From contig NZ_AULX01000006.1 in the NCBI RefSeq assembly GCF_000422505.1, positions 496,001-560,000 of the forward strand: a stretch of DNA of 64,000 bases. Direction: 5' to 3'. This document shows positions 48,294 through 57,536 of this stretch, piece after piece. Source of the stretch: Paenibacillus pinihumi DSM 23905 = JCM 16419. GTDB taxonomy: Bacteria; Bacillota; Bacilli; Paenibacillales; Paenibacillaceae. The notes under the pieces are model-generated. The model was not told where the DNA came from. It did no database searches and saw only the letters and a list, made by a program, of their open reading frames with translations. Numbering within the stretch: the stretch's first letter is position 1; each line of letters begins with the position of its first letter. Made by a program: the position numbers and the translations under genes.

Positions 48294-49658
48294 CTAAGCT
48301 TTATGGCGCGCCTTAACGAATGTGCCATGCCCTGCCTTGCCAGTGACGGTACCATGATCAAATACAACCTCACCCCGTACAAGTGTCTGGGTAAGCTTGC
48401 CCTGAAGCTCCATACCGTTATACGGACTCCAGCCTGCGCTGGAATGGAGTTTGTTCTCATCCAGTGTCCACGTCGGAGCAGGATCGATAATGGCCAAGTC
48501 CGCATCATACCCCTGAGCAATCCGGCCCTTGCGGTGTCCAAGACCAAATACCTCTGCCGGACGCTGGCTGACCAGGCGGACGAGATCAAGCAGGGAAAGT
48601 CTTCCCTTGGCAACGCCCTCACTGTATACAACCGGAAGCAGCTGCTCTACCCCCGGCGCCCCGGAAGCATTGTTGAAAATATCGCTGTCCTGCTTGCGCC
48701 CAATGAGCCATGGCGCATGATCAGAGGTAATCATGTCAATCCGGCCTGTTGCCGCCAGCTCCCATAGCCCTTCCACATCCTCAGGCGTCCGCAGTGGCGG
48801 GTTGATTTTTGCACGGGCGCCAAGACGCGGCATATCCTCCTCTGAAAGTGTCAGATAATGCGTACATGTCTCGGCTGTCACCTTGGCACCCATTTTCCGG
48901 AACATCTCCGCCAGCTCGAATATGCGCGGGTAGGTGCAGTGATATAAATGAAGCTTGGCTCCTGTCTCATAAGCCAGCTCCATAACCGTAAGCGCAGCAG
49001 CCGACTCGCTCACTTTAGGTCTGCTGTGTGCATGGGAACGCGGATCATGGCCTTTATCCTTGTATTTATCGATATAACGCCGGACGATTTCGTCATTTTC
49101 GGCATGAACACCAACGGGGCATCCCGTCTCGGCAATTACTGCGAACGAGTCCAGCAATTGCCCGTCATCAATACGCGGAAAGCGGAAGGAATCTGTATTG
49201 AACATGGATACCTTGAACCCGCAGGCGCCAGCTTCAGCAAGCTGGCGGATGGAGTCGTAGCCGTCCTGCTTGTGAATGGTTACCAGCATGGCGACATCCA
49301 CAACACATTCGTTTTCCAGACGGCTGCGCTTTTCCTCGAAAGCATTCAGCGTACAAACCATGCCCGTCGCATCGTAAGGCATTTCAATTATTGTAGTTAC
49401 CCCGCCTGCTGCCGCTGACCGGGTTGCCGTATGAAATCCCTCATCCAGCGAACTGTAGCAGTGGACGTGGGCATCTATCGCTCCCGGAAGCACATATTGT
49501 CCATCGGCCCGGATTATCTTTGCAGCCCCTTGCTCTTCCGCTTCCAGGTAGCCAATCTTGACGATTACTCCGTCTTTGACGCCAACAGCCGAATTATAAA
49601 GCACACCGTCAGGCAGCACGATATTCCCAAATACGATCAAATCCAATTGTCCGCTCAT
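48294..49658 (-). CDS. hydantoinase/allantoinase-type cyclic amidohydrolase
   Basis: 454 aa. All metal-site residues are present: HVH (64-66), the Lys to be carboxylated in GFKVSM (149), His185 in VGVHAEN, His240 in LHLYHC and Asp313 in TSDHAPW. The family opens cyclic amides such as allantoin, hydantoins and dihydropyrimidines. Next to a urocanase-like enzyme and two carbamoylases, a hydantoin-5-propionate-type substrate is more likely than allantoin. AAGGAGG precedes the ATG. Confidence 0.9.
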   Translation of the reverse strand: MSGQLDLIVFGNIVLPDGVLYNSAVGVKDGVIVKIGYLEAEEQGAAKIIRADGQYVLPGAIDAHVHCYSSLDEGFHTATRSAAAGGVTTIIEMPYDATGMVCTLNAFEEKRSRLENECVVDVAMLVTIHKQDGYDSIRQLAEAGACGFKVSMFNTDSFRFPRIDDGQLLDSFAVIAETGCPVGVHAENDEIVRRYIDKYKDKGHDPRSHAHSRPKVSESAAALTVMELAYETGAKLHLYHCTYPRIFELAEMFRKMGAKVTAETCTHYLTLSEEDMPRLGARAKINPPLRTPEDVEGLWELAATGRIDMITSDHAPWLIGRKQDSDIFNNASGAPGVEQLLPVVYSEGVAKGRLSLLDLVRLVSQRPAEVFGLGHRKGRIAQGYDADLAIIDPAPTWTLDENKLHSSAGWSPYNGMELQGKLTQTLVRGEVVFDHGTVTGKAGHGTFVKARHKA

Positions 49659-49675
49659 CCGCCTCTTGGCCTCCT

Positions 49676-51328
49676 TTAAGATTGGAACTGCTTGGTATCA
49701 ATACGGCGAATGCCCTTTTGGCTCGCTTCATCCAGTGATTCATCATAGCCGGCATCCGCATATCGAAGCACGCCCAGTCCTGTGTCATTATCCAGCGTTG
49801 TTTTCAGTCTCAAGTCAGCATCTGCTGTTCCGTCAGCCACGAGCGTAACCCCGGCGCTTGTCATATAGCCGCTGTAACCTCCGCCGCCGGAATGAATGGC
49901 TACCAGATCGGCCATCGAGGAGCAGTTCAGCATCGCATTCAGCAATGGCCAGTCAGCGATCGCATCACTGCCGTCCTTCATGTTTTCAGTCATAATATTC
50001 GGATGAGCCATCGACCCTGCGTCCAGGTGATCGCGGGAGAAGGCAATTGGTCCGCTAAGCTCGCCGCTGCGCACCATTTCATTAACAGCCAGCGCCAGCT
50101 TTGTCCGGTCGCCGTGTCCGAACCAGCCAATCCGCGCAGGTAGCCCCTCTACCGGAACATACTTATTCGCCAGTCTGATCCAGTTCACGGCAATCTCGTT
50201 GTCGCTGAACTGCTCCAGAATCAGTCGGTCGATTTTACGGATATCTTCCACATCTCCGCTCAGCGCGACCCAGCGGAACGGTCCGATCGCCCGGGCAAAC
50301 AGCGGACGCAGGAATCCTTCCGTAAATACAACAATATTAAAGGCATCCTTCACGCCGTATTTCACGGCCTGCGTGCGAATGTTATTTCCGTTGTCGAACA
50401 CAACGGCTCCCTTCTTCTGGAAGGTGAGCATCGCTTCGACCTCCCGGGCAATGGATGCTCCGGAAGCCGCCTGCAGCTTCTCCGGATCGCTCTTGCGCAG
50501 CTCCGCTGCCTCTTCAGGTGAAAATCCGGACGGGATATAACCGTACAGCAGGTCATGCGCGGAAGTCTGATCCGTTACAATATCCGGCTGAATGCCAAGG
50601 CGAAGCAGCTCCGGATAAATATCCGCCGCATTGCCAAGCAGGCCGACAGACACGCTCTCCTTCTTCGCTGCCGCTTCTTGAATCCATTCAAGCGCTTCAC
50701 TCAGACTGCTTGTCTTGCGTTGCAAATAGCCGACCTCAATCCGCTTGTCAATGCGCGCTTCCGATACTTCCACACATAAAATCGCCGCTCCGGCCATCGT
50801 TGCTGCCAGAGGTTGAGCGCCTCCCATTCCGCCAAGCCCTGCAGTCAGTATGAAGCGCCCGGCCAGATCGCCGCCAAAATGCATTCTGGCAATCGATTGG
50901 AAGATTTCATATGTGCCCTGGATAACGCCCTGGGAGCCGATATATTGCCAGGCTGCCGCAGTCAGGCCGCCCCATACAATCAGGCCTTGTTCCTGATATT
51001 TATAGAAATTATCACTTGTGGCCCATTGACCGATCATATTACAGTTCGCCATCACAACAATCGGAGCATATTTGTGCGTACGCATAATGCCGATTGGTTT
51101 GCCTGATTGAATGACAAGGGTCTCGTCCTCTTCAAGCGATTTCAACGTATTTACAATAGCATGATAGGAGTTCCAATCGCGAGCAGCCTTCGCAAGCGCT
51201 GCGTATACGGTCAATTCCTTCTGATTTTCGCCGTTTTCCAATACATTCTCCAGCATACGCAGCAGCGCTTCCTGTCTCCAACCCTTACAACGCAGTTCCG
51301 TACCTCTGGCAGCCGTAATCTTTTCCAC
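49676..51328 (-). CDS. divergent urocanase (urocanate or thiourocanate hydratase-like)
   Basis: 550 aa, the normal urocanase length, with the NAD-binding GLGGMGGAQP intact and conserved ends (RGTELRCKGWRQEALLRML; TGLGVLRYADAGYD). Several pocket motifs differ from HutU: VYGGIGK is VYAALAK, YGQMTAGSW is WGGLTAAAW, ARICWLG is ARIGWFG (Gly401 in place of the active-site Cys) and the HHGGGVGMGYSQHSG stretch is HSGGGGYSGYMTSAG. No hutH, hutI or hutG is beside it. It probably hydrates a urocanate analogue such as thiourocanate or S-methyl-thiourocanate. First gene of the operon. Confidence 0.88.
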   Translation of the reverse strand: MEKITAARGTELRCKGWRQEALLRMLENVLENGENQKELTVYAALAKAARDWNSYHAIVNTLKSLEEDETLVIQSGKPIGIMRTHKYAPIVVMANCNMIGQWATSDNFYKYQEQGLIVWGGLTAAAWQYIGSQGVIQGTYEIFQSIARMHFGGDLAGRFILTAGLGGMGGAQPLAATMAGAAILCVEVSEARIDKRIEVGYLQRKTSSLSEALEWIQEAAAKKESVSVGLLGNAADIYPELLRLGIQPDIVTDQTSAHDLLYGYIPSGFSPEEAAELRKSDPEKLQAASGASIAREVEAMLTFQKKGAVVFDNGNNIRTQAVKYGVKDAFNIVVFTEGFLRPLFARAIGPFRWVALSGDVEDIRKIDRLILEQFSDNEIAVNWIRLANKYVPVEGLPARIGWFGHGDRTKLALAVNEMVRSGELSGPIAFSRDHLDAGSMAHPNIMTENMKDGSDAIADWPLLNAMLNCSSMADLVAIHSGGGGYSGYMTSAGVTLVADGTADADLRLKTTLDNDTGLGVLRYADAGYDESLDEASQKGIRRIDTKQFQS

Positions 51329-51370
51329 GAAATCATCCTCCTAATTATCATTATTGAGTAATTTATTTCT

Positions 51371-51399
51371 ATTATTTAATAAACTATGGTTGCCGTCAA
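51371..51399 (-). promoter_or_regulatory. promoter of the urocanase-hydantoinase operon
   Basis: Minus strand TTGACG (51399-51394), 17-bp spacer, AATAAT (51376-51371), about 40 bp before the ATG. The TTTATTAAATAATA around the -10 resembles TTATTTAATAATA at the importer promoter. Confidence 0.7.
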
Positions 51400-51676
51400 T
51401 AAATAATCGTTAAATATACGTCAGTATAAGTAACGTACTTGGAATAGTCAACTTCATAAGCAAAACGACTATGCCTTCTTAACTATATACAGCGTTGTTT
51501 CACAAAGAATTGAAGTGGTGTATGAAAATGAAATCTAAAACGGTTCAACTTAAGAATTAGTGGTTAGGGAAAAGTTACAATAATGAAAAGCCTTGGTTCG
51601 CGTGAATTACCGGGAACAAAGGCCTCTTCAATTAAAAGTGTGTTAGTTTCCTATAATGTAACTCAAATGTCTTATC
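51400..51676. other. intergenic region, no gene seen
   Basis: Between the urocanase promoter and the carbonic anhydrase stop. AT-rich with no ribosome-linked frame; the plus-strand frame starting at 51583 is antisense to the carbonic anhydrase end and has no ribosome site. Confidence 0.5.
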
Positions 51677-52504
51677 TTAATGCCCGTCAGGGGTTGATAC
51701 TTGTCGTTCATTCAGTGGCTGAACAGGTCTGTTATTGTGCGGAAATATGGAGGCGAATGCATCAATTTGTTGTTTGGACATTTCAATGGGTTGTTCCAAA
51801 ACGAGCCATTTAACCTCTTCTGAACAAGTTGGAGTGGTTAAGGAACCACTGTATCTAAAAATTTTCTTATCTTGAGGTAACAGGTTAAACAGATCTACAG
51901 ATTTTTCTAAATTAATATCCGCTTCTGTTTTCTCCGGAGGCAGCTTTGACCACATTTCAGCTAATTCTTTATTTTCATTACCAACTTTAATGAGGAAGCC
52001 GAGAACAGATAGGTTTCCTGCACTATTTTTATGAACGAGATGACCTTCCATTTCAAAATTTTTTCCGTTAATTTGATGCTCACTCGGCTTATGGAAGTGC
52101 ATTTGTACAAGCTTATATTCATCATTGTCTACTATGATAGAATTACTGCCAGATGCATCATTGACTTGTATGGTATGTCCATTGTTCATAATCGTAAATG
52201 TAGTGGGCTTGTAGTTAATATTAATATTGTCTATGGTTTTGTCTAGTTTTACATCGGCCAGTTCAATGTCGATTGGCGACTGCTCTGTACCATTGGCGCA
52301 CGCAGAAAATGCAGGGTCCAAACTTCCCCAATATTCCGGACCCGTATCCCCCTCATAAGACCAGTGCGGGTTTCCAACAGTCGTAGCGCTATGGTTTTCT
52401 GGAGCTTTTTCCGGTGCAGCCTCCATTTGTCGCGAAGCGCAACCGACCATCGAAAGGACAATACCGACAGCCAACAATCCATTAAAATATTTTATCGTTT
52501 TCAT
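51677..52504 (-). CDS. alpha-class carbonic anhydrase lipoprotein
   Basis: 275 aa. Signal peptide with lipobox SMVGC (Cys22). Zinc ligands in QMHFHKPSEH and the later His in EGHLVH; GTEQSPIDIE at the start of the fold and YSGSLTTPTCSEEVKW near the end are alpha-CA signatures. Secreted and anchored, it equilibrates CO2 and bicarbonate at the cell surface. Not linked by context to its neighbours. Confidence 0.93.
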   Translation of the reverse strand: MKTIKYFNGLLAVGIVLSMVGCASRQMEAAPEKAPENHSATTVGNPHWSYEGDTGPEYWGSLDPAFSACANGTEQSPIDIELADVKLDKTIDNININYKPTTFTIMNNGHTIQVNDASGSNSIIVDNDEYKLVQMHFHKPSEHQINGKNFEMEGHLVHKNSAGNLSVLGFLIKVGNENKELAEMWSKLPPEKTEADINLEKSVDLFNLLPQDKKIFRYSGSLTTPTCSEEVKWLVLEQPIEMSKQQIDAFASIFPHNNRPVQPLNERQVSTPDGH

Positions 52505-52750
52505 TAATTTCTCTCCATTTCCTATGTTTATAATATATGCTTTTCATAAAATGAATGTATAATCTAGGCACTTTCATTTGAAAAAACAAGCATTATTCAT
52601 TGCTCTGGTGAAAATTCAATCAGTAAAATTTGATGACTGATCTACGTATCCCTAGTATGCTCACCCCTTATGAATTTTCAAATCGCCCCTGCACTATGGT
52701 GCAATCAAGTTGTTTATGAATTGTTTGCGGGTCACTTTCATTACAGATCT
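52505..52750. other. intergenic region
   Basis: AT-rich; carries the carbonic anhydrase promoter region and the decayed downstream end of the IS110 remnant. No intact gene seen. Confidence 0.4.
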
Positions 52751-52923
52751 TCAAAACCGCTGCTTATAGCGCATCATGTCATCTTTGGCATCTTCTCGTG
52801 CCCGAACCAAGTCTCGCAACACTTCGTCTTCAAGCGTTGGCATATGTACCGCAGTTAACTCGCCGCCCGGAATAACTGGGCTAATCTTTACGCGTCTCAT
52901 TTGTCTGTTTTTATCCGGTCTCC
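52751..52923 (-). pseudogene. IS110-family transposase remnant
   Basis: A frame of 49 codons from ATG 52900 reads GGELTAVHMPTLEDEVLRDL followed by VRAREDAKDDMMRYKQRF, the IS110/IS116 transposase core. Just upstream another frame reads GDRIKTDK then stop then DA, the preceding conserved motif, so the gene is broken by a stop and a frameshift and is truncated at both ends. Confidence 0.7.
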
Positions 52924-53332
52924 TGCACGTTTTGGCGGGGCAACTACCATCAGCAAGATAGAATAAAACAGACGTTTTTTAATAGTCCCCCTCCCCATCA
53001 CTACCATGTAATAATAACATATCTTTAAATGGAAATTAATTGTTGATTATGCTGGTTTTGGCCTCTGAGCAGCCGCTTTTGCACCCTGAATTACCATCTC
53101 CGTCCAGCTGTCCACGTAAACCCGCTTCAAGCACTTCCCAAATGTGCTGAAATCGAGCTGTAAGATGTAGACAGCCAACATCCATCTGTTTTTCACTGGC
53201 TCGAGCAAAAAAAGCTTACGGTATCCTGCTATAGCCTCTTGCATGAAAACCATTGGAAACTGGAAGCAAGAGATCGTCAATTACCATCGTTGCCGATGGA
53301 CCAGCGCTTGTATCCCTAAACATAACCACCCA
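52924..53332. other. decayed region, no recognisable gene
   Basis: A 77-codon minus-strand frame (53047-53280, ending GAKAAAQRPKPA) has no ribosome site and no family I recognise. It lies between the IS110 remnant and a truncated isomerase and is probably part of the same decay. Confidence 0.4.
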
Positions 53333-53614
53333 TTACAATTGCAGTTTTTTCCTGATAAAATTCAGGCTTTCCTCTACTTGATGCTCCCCAAGGCCATGTA
53401 CAATCAACGCTCCCTGAAATGAAACCGACTGCAATAAATGCAAATAAAAATCATAATCCACGATACCCTGACCCGCTGCGGTAAATTCCTGGGCTTCATC
53501 ACCACTCACATCTTTGGCATGGGCAATAATAATGGAATCACCAATTAGCTCGAAGGCTTCCTCCAGTATCGAATTCCGATTGAAAGTTTTCGCGAAAATC
53601 CCCAGCTCCATCAT
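53333..53614 (-). pseudogene. sugar phosphate isomerase/epimerase with internal deletion
   Basis: The first 10-12 residues (MMELGIFAKTFNR) are the usual start of a TIM-barrel sugar isomerase/epimerase, and from about residue 22 the sequence is its C-terminal part (GDSIIIAHAKDVSGDEAQEF, FYLHLLQSVSFQGALIVHGL). About 170-200 residues between them are missing with the frame kept. It overlaps the oxidoreductase stop and would have been its partner. Confidence 0.7.
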
Positions 53615-54684
53615 ACACCACCGGAGACGTCGGCCAGCCAAATCTTCTCCCCTGTCTCCACCGATCTGGCGATAGCTGTCATCGCCCGCATCGCCTGAAT
53701 ACCGTCCTGCACATTTGCCCCCTTCATTGGAGTGCCGTGCAAGATCGTATTTGCGAACGACTCCAGCTGAAGCTTGAAGAAATGGGCATCCTCGCCTAAC
53801 GGGCGTCTGTACAGCCCGTCCCTGGCCGAGAAAACCTCCACATCACTGGCCTTGAACAACCAGGGATTGTAGGTTTTGGCCGTGACACTTCCTTGCTCCC
53901 CGTACACCTGGAAGCCCTCATGCCAATCCATCCGGACGGCCACCGTCAGATCCAGCTGTCCAATCGCACCGCTGGCATATTCAATCGTGATCATCCAATT
54001 GTACGCCCCGAATTTTTGCACATGCCAGGCATGCACGCTCACAATATCCCCACCGAGGAATCTGGCCGTATCCACGAGATGGCTGCCGTGCGTCAGCATA
54101 TAGTAACGCTGTCTATCCAGCTTCGGGTTGCCCTCCGGTCGTAACGCCGCTTCACTCGATACCATGACCGGCATCACATTCTCCGTCACCTGATACCGGT
54201 ACGTGGAATCACAATACCAGGCTTTCAAGGCCAGCAGTTCGCCCATTTCCTCCTGAATGAACTGATGTGCATAAGCAATGCCCGGATCGAAACGCTTCAT
54301 GTTCCCCACCTGCAAGACCAGCTCTGACGCACGCACCTCAGCTTCCAACTGCTCACACTCCTGAATGGTTACTCCCAGCGGCTTTTCTACCAGCACATGC
54401 TTGCCCGCGCGAATCGCCTTGAGTGCCATCGGGACATGGAATTGGTCAGCAATGCCAATGACGACAGCATCGACTCCGGGATCAGCCAGCATGTCGTCAT
54501 AATTGATATAAGCCTTCTTCGGTTGATGGACAGCCTTCACACGATCCAATAAATCCTCTGCTACATCACAAATGGCATACAGCTCCGCATTGCCAGCCCT
54601 TGCACAAGCCTCCAGATGCGCCGCCTGAGAGATTGTCCCGCAGCCCAGTGTCCCGATTTGCAGCTTCCCCTGTTCCTGTTTCAT
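53611..54684 (-). CDS. Gfo/Idh/MocA-family oxidoreductase
   Basis: 357 aa. Rossmann domain with GTLGCGTISQAAHLEAC, then DAVVIGIADQFHVPMALKAI and the conserved VLVEKPLGVTIQECE; C-terminal domain with HGSHLVDTARFLGGDIVS. These NAD(P)-dependent enzymes oxidise or reduce sugars and inositols. Followed by the remains of a sugar isomerase gene, a common partner in sugar or inositol catabolism, now lost. Substrate unknown. Confidence 0.9.
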   Translation of the reverse strand: MKQEQGKLQIGTLGCGTISQAAHLEACARAGNAELYAICDVAEDLLDRVKAVHQPKKAYINYDDMLADPGVDAVVIGIADQFHVPMALKAIRAGKHVLVEKPLGVTIQECEQLEAEVRASELVLQVGNMKRFDPGIAYAHQFIQEEMGELLALKAWYCDSTYRYQVTENVMPVMVSSEAALRPEGNPKLDRQRYYMLTHGSHLVDTARFLGGDIVSVHAWHVQKFGAYNWMITIEYASGAIGQLDLTVAVRMDWHEGFQVYGEQGSVTAKTYNPWLFKASDVEVFSARDGLYRRPLGEDAHFFKLQLESFANTILHGTPMKGANVQDGIQAMRAMTAIARSVETGEKIWLADVSGGV

Positions 54685-54872
54685 TTCCCGTCACTCCCAT
54701 CTGTGAATCTTCAATTAACATGCCAGCTATCCGATAGAGCTGGATCATTTCAATTCGCACAGGCAAGCGGAATATATAATAAAACGAAGACTTGAGAGAG
54801 GACGCCTTGTGGAAAGCTCTTCTGATCTCAGTTGTTTCCGGATTTCTTGAAGAATCCCCAGTCCTGCTTTAT
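54685..54872. other. intergenic region
   Basis: No gene seen. Contains the upstream region of the oxidoreductase with a TTATATATT-like -10 on the minus strand. Confidence 0.4.
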
Positions 54873-55397
54873 CTAACCAAGAAAATAATCCCTGACTTCC
54901 AACCAGTTGTTCACCCGGACGCAGCCTGTCTCGTATATGTTATGAGGAGAAGTAAACAGAAGGCCTTGACCCTGGAATCTCGTAAAGTGACGGGAGTTGT
55001 CATCGATCAGGTAATCAGCATGAATGATGCTCTTATCCCCGCAAAAGACAAAATTCATATCCTTGAGAAATCCGAAATGCTCTTTCAGCCATTCGTATTT
55101 TGCTGTGAAGGAGCTTGGAAATTCCATCGCCGCTGTCGTAATAAAAATTTCATAGGTTCGGCTTAACTCTTCAATCACCTGCTGGCTGTCCTTCATGACA
55201 GGCAAATCACGAAAGAAATTAGAGGCAATGATATGCTCACGCACCTGGTCATTCAAATGCGGACGAATCTGGGTAAGCTTTTTTCCATTGAATTCATCCA
55301 GCGTTACATTTCCCTGATATTCGCGGTTCACCAGATCTATAATCTTCAAATTAAAATCCGCCATAACCTCATCCATGTCAATTGCAATTCGCTTCAT
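54873..55397 (-). CDS. 5'(3')-deoxyribonucleotidase, HAD superfamily (NT5C-type)
   Basis: 174 aa. RIAIDMDEVMADF gives the catalytic Asp pair, ELSRTYEIFITTAAMEFP the Thr motif and DYLIDDNSRHFTRF the late acidic motif of the bacterial NT5C-like group. It dephosphorylates deoxynucleotides and limits dNTP pools. Divergent from the DeoR gene, sharing its upstream region. Confidence 0.9.
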   Translation of the reverse strand: MKRIAIDMDEVMADFNLKIIDLVNREYQGNVTLDEFNGKKLTQIRPHLNDQVREHIIASNFFRDLPVMKDSQQVIEELSRTYEIFITTAAMEFPSSFTAKYEWLKEHFGFLKDMNFVFCGDKSIIHADYLIDDNSRHFTRFQGQGLLFTSPHNIYETGCVRVNNWLEVRDYFLG

Positions 55398-55553
55398 CTC
55401 TCTTCACTCCTTACCATATTTCGGGCACGCATTTCTCTTCGAAAAACTATGGCTTACCCTTCATAATATTGACCAAAACAAGGAAAATCAAATATAATAA
55501 ACTCAGTATAACACGCATAAACACGCAAATTCAATTATAAACAAGGAGATCCT

Positions 55554-56306
55554 ATGTTACGAGAAGAACGGCACCAGCTCATTCTGGAACGTTTAATACA
55601 GAAAGGCAAGGTCGTAGCGACCGAGCTCAGCCAGCAATTACAGGTATCCGAAGATACCATCCGGCGGGATTTACGGGAAATGGATGCAGCCGGTTTGCTT
55701 CATCGCGTTCACGGCGGCGCACTCCCGAAAGCGCCTGCAGCAGTCCGCTATGATGATCGGCAGCTTCATTCAATTGAAGCCAAAGAACAGCTTGCCGAGA
55801 AAGCTGTTTCCCTGGTACGTGACGGTCAAGTCATTATTATGGACGGTGGAACAACGACATTGCGTGTGGCAGAGCGGCTTCCCCGGCAGCTTTCAGCAAC
55901 CGTAGTTACCAATTGCCCTCCGATTGCCGTAGCGCTCGCATCACATCCCGGAATTGAAGTCATCATGCTGGGTGGACATTTATTCAAAAATTCACTCATC
56001 AACATCGGTGCGGCGACCGTCAGCGCCCTGTCCAATATCCGGGCGGATTTGTGTTTCATCGGGGTTTATTGCATACATCCTGAAATTGGTCTCAGCGTAC
56101 CCTTTATAGAAGAGATGCATGTGAAGCGGCAAATGATCGCCTCATCCTCCGAGGTCGTTGCCATTGCAACGGCAGATAAGCTCGGCACTTCATCTTCCTT
56201 TATCTTTTCGCCCGCAAACGCGTTGAGCTGTCTGGTGACAGAACCGGAGGTTTCTGCCGGCACACTGGCACCCTACCGGGAACTGGGGATTACCGTTATG
56301 CAATAG
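55554..56306 (+). CDS. DeoR-family transcriptional regulator
   Basis: 250 aa. N-terminal helix-turn-helix ([39 protein letters not shown]) and a C-terminal sugar-phosphate sensor domain ([36 protein letters not shown]). AAGGAG precedes the ATG. It heads a rightward pair with the MurG-like gene and may sense an amino-sugar phosphate. Confidence 0.92.
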   Translation: MLREERHQLILERLIQKGKVVATELSQQLQVSEDTIRRDLREMDAAGLLHRVHGGALPKAPAAVRYDDRQLHSIEAKEQLAEKAVSLVRDGQVIIMDGGTTTLRVAERLPRQLSATVVTNCPPIAVALASHPGIEVIMLGGHLFKNSLINIGAATVSALSNIRADLCFIGVYCIHPEIGLSVPFIEEMHVKRQMIASSSEVVAIATADKLGTSSSFIFSPANALSCLVTEPEVSAGTLAPYRELGITVMQ

Positions 56307-56335
56307 TCTCTGAATATTCGAGGAGTGAATGCACA

Positions 56336-57415
56336 TTGAAAAAAATTATGTTCACAGGCGGCGGATCAGCCGGACATGTGACTGTCAACCTTGCGTTAAT
56401 CCCTCTATTTCTGGAGGAGGGCTGGTCCGTTGATTATATCGGTTCCGTGTCCGGTATCGAACGGCAGCTTATTTCATCCGTGGAAGACGTCAACTACTTC
56501 GGCATTTCCACAGGCAAGCTGCGCCGTTATTTGGACTGGCAAAATATAAAGGACCCCTTCCGGGTCATCAAGGGAATCTGTCAGGCCTTCCGTCTGATCC
56601 AAAAACAAAAGCCGGACATCCTCTTCTCCAAGGGAGGCTTCGTCTCCGTTCCTGTTGTGCTTGGGGCATGGCTGAACCGGGTTCCTGTACTTATTCATGA
56701 GTCCGACTTGACGCCGGGGCTGGCAAACAAATTGTCTATCCCGTTCACCACGGGCGTCTGTACGACATTTCCGGAGACCGGGAAGCATCTCCCTTCCGGC
56801 AAAGCCCGTTATATCGGGGCTATTATCAGGGAACAGCTCAAGGAAGGCAATGCTCAAAAAGGCCGCGAGTTCTGTCGATTTACTTCCGCCAAGCCGGTTC
56901 TCCTTATTATGGGCGGCAGCCTCGGCTCTCAAGCAATCAATAACGCTGTCCGTGCCGATCTTCGATCACTAGCCAGACGTTTTCAGATTATTCATCTATG
57001 CGGGAAGGGGCAGATCGATCCCTCCTTGAATCTTGCAGACTACCGGCAGTATGAGTACGTTAACGAAGAGCTTCCAGACCTGCTTGCCCTGTCAGACATC
57101 ATCGTCTCCCGTGCCGGTTCCAACTCTATTTTCGAATTCCTGCATCTGCGGAAGCCTATGCTTCTGATTCCGCTTACCAGAGCGCAAAGCCGCGGAGACC
57201 AGTTGCTCAATGCCCAGTCATTTGAGACTGCCGGTTTCGCCAAGGTGCTGAACGAAGAACATCTGACACCGGATACACTGGCTGAACACACTGCCGACCT
57301 TTTGAAGAATAAAACCAGCTACATTGCCCGTATGCAAAAAACACCTGCCACGGATACACTGAAAATTTTATTTAATCTCATTAAGAATACAGCAAAGCCC
57401 ACTAAACAAGTTTAA
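56336..57415 (+). CDS. murG: MurG2-type N-acetylglucosaminyltransferase
   Basis: 359 aa from a TTG at 56336 with GAGGAG 10 nt upstream. [54 protein letters not shown] and [20 protein letters not shown] match the MurG family but with [10 protein letters not shown] instead of HEQNAVPG, the form found in second MurG copies of Bacillus cereus group. It transfers GlcNAc to lipid I to make lipid II. As an extra copy under a DeoR regulator it may serve a special condition. Confidence 0.9.
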   Translation: MKKIMFTGGGSAGHVTVNLALIPLFLEEGWSVDYIGSVSGIERQLISSVEDVNYFGISTGKLRRYLDWQNIKDPFRVIKGICQAFRLIQKQKPDILFSKGGFVSVPVVLGAWLNRVPVLIHESDLTPGLANKLSIPFTTGVCTTFPETGKHLPSGKARYIGAIIREQLKEGNAQKGREFCRFTSAKPVLLIMGGSLGSQAINNAVRADLRSLARRFQIIHLCGKGQIDPSLNLADYRQYEYVNEELPDLLALSDIIVSRAGSNSIFEFLHLRKPMLLIPLTRAQSRGDQLLNAQSFETAGFAKVLNEEHLTPDTLAEHTADLLKNKTSYIARMQKTPATDTLKILFNLIKNTAKPTKQV

Positions 57416-57450
57416 TTTCCAACCTCCATCATCTTCAAAACTAATAAAAC

Positions 57451-57495
57451 CCTGCTTATCCCCGTCTCGTCATGCAAAGTACGTGGATAAGCAGG
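57451..57495. terminator. convergent-gene terminator
   Basis: CCTGCTTATCC (57451-57461) pairs perfectly with GGATAAGCAGG (57485-57495) across 23 nt. No T-run, so efficiency is unsure, but it lies between the convergent murG and ABC-2 permease genes. Confidence 0.45.
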
Positions 57496-57536
57496 ATAAC
57501 AGATCAAGCGGTTAAAGGGTAGATTTAAGACAGAAC

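Noticed and set aside
48294-49658. Allantoinase in an allantoin pathway
   Set aside because: Residues allow it, but the urocanase-family partner and lack of other allantoin genes favour a hydantoin-type substrate; kept as an alternative only.
53047-53280. 77-codon minus-strand frame
   Set aside because: No ribosome site or recognised family; inside a decayed region.
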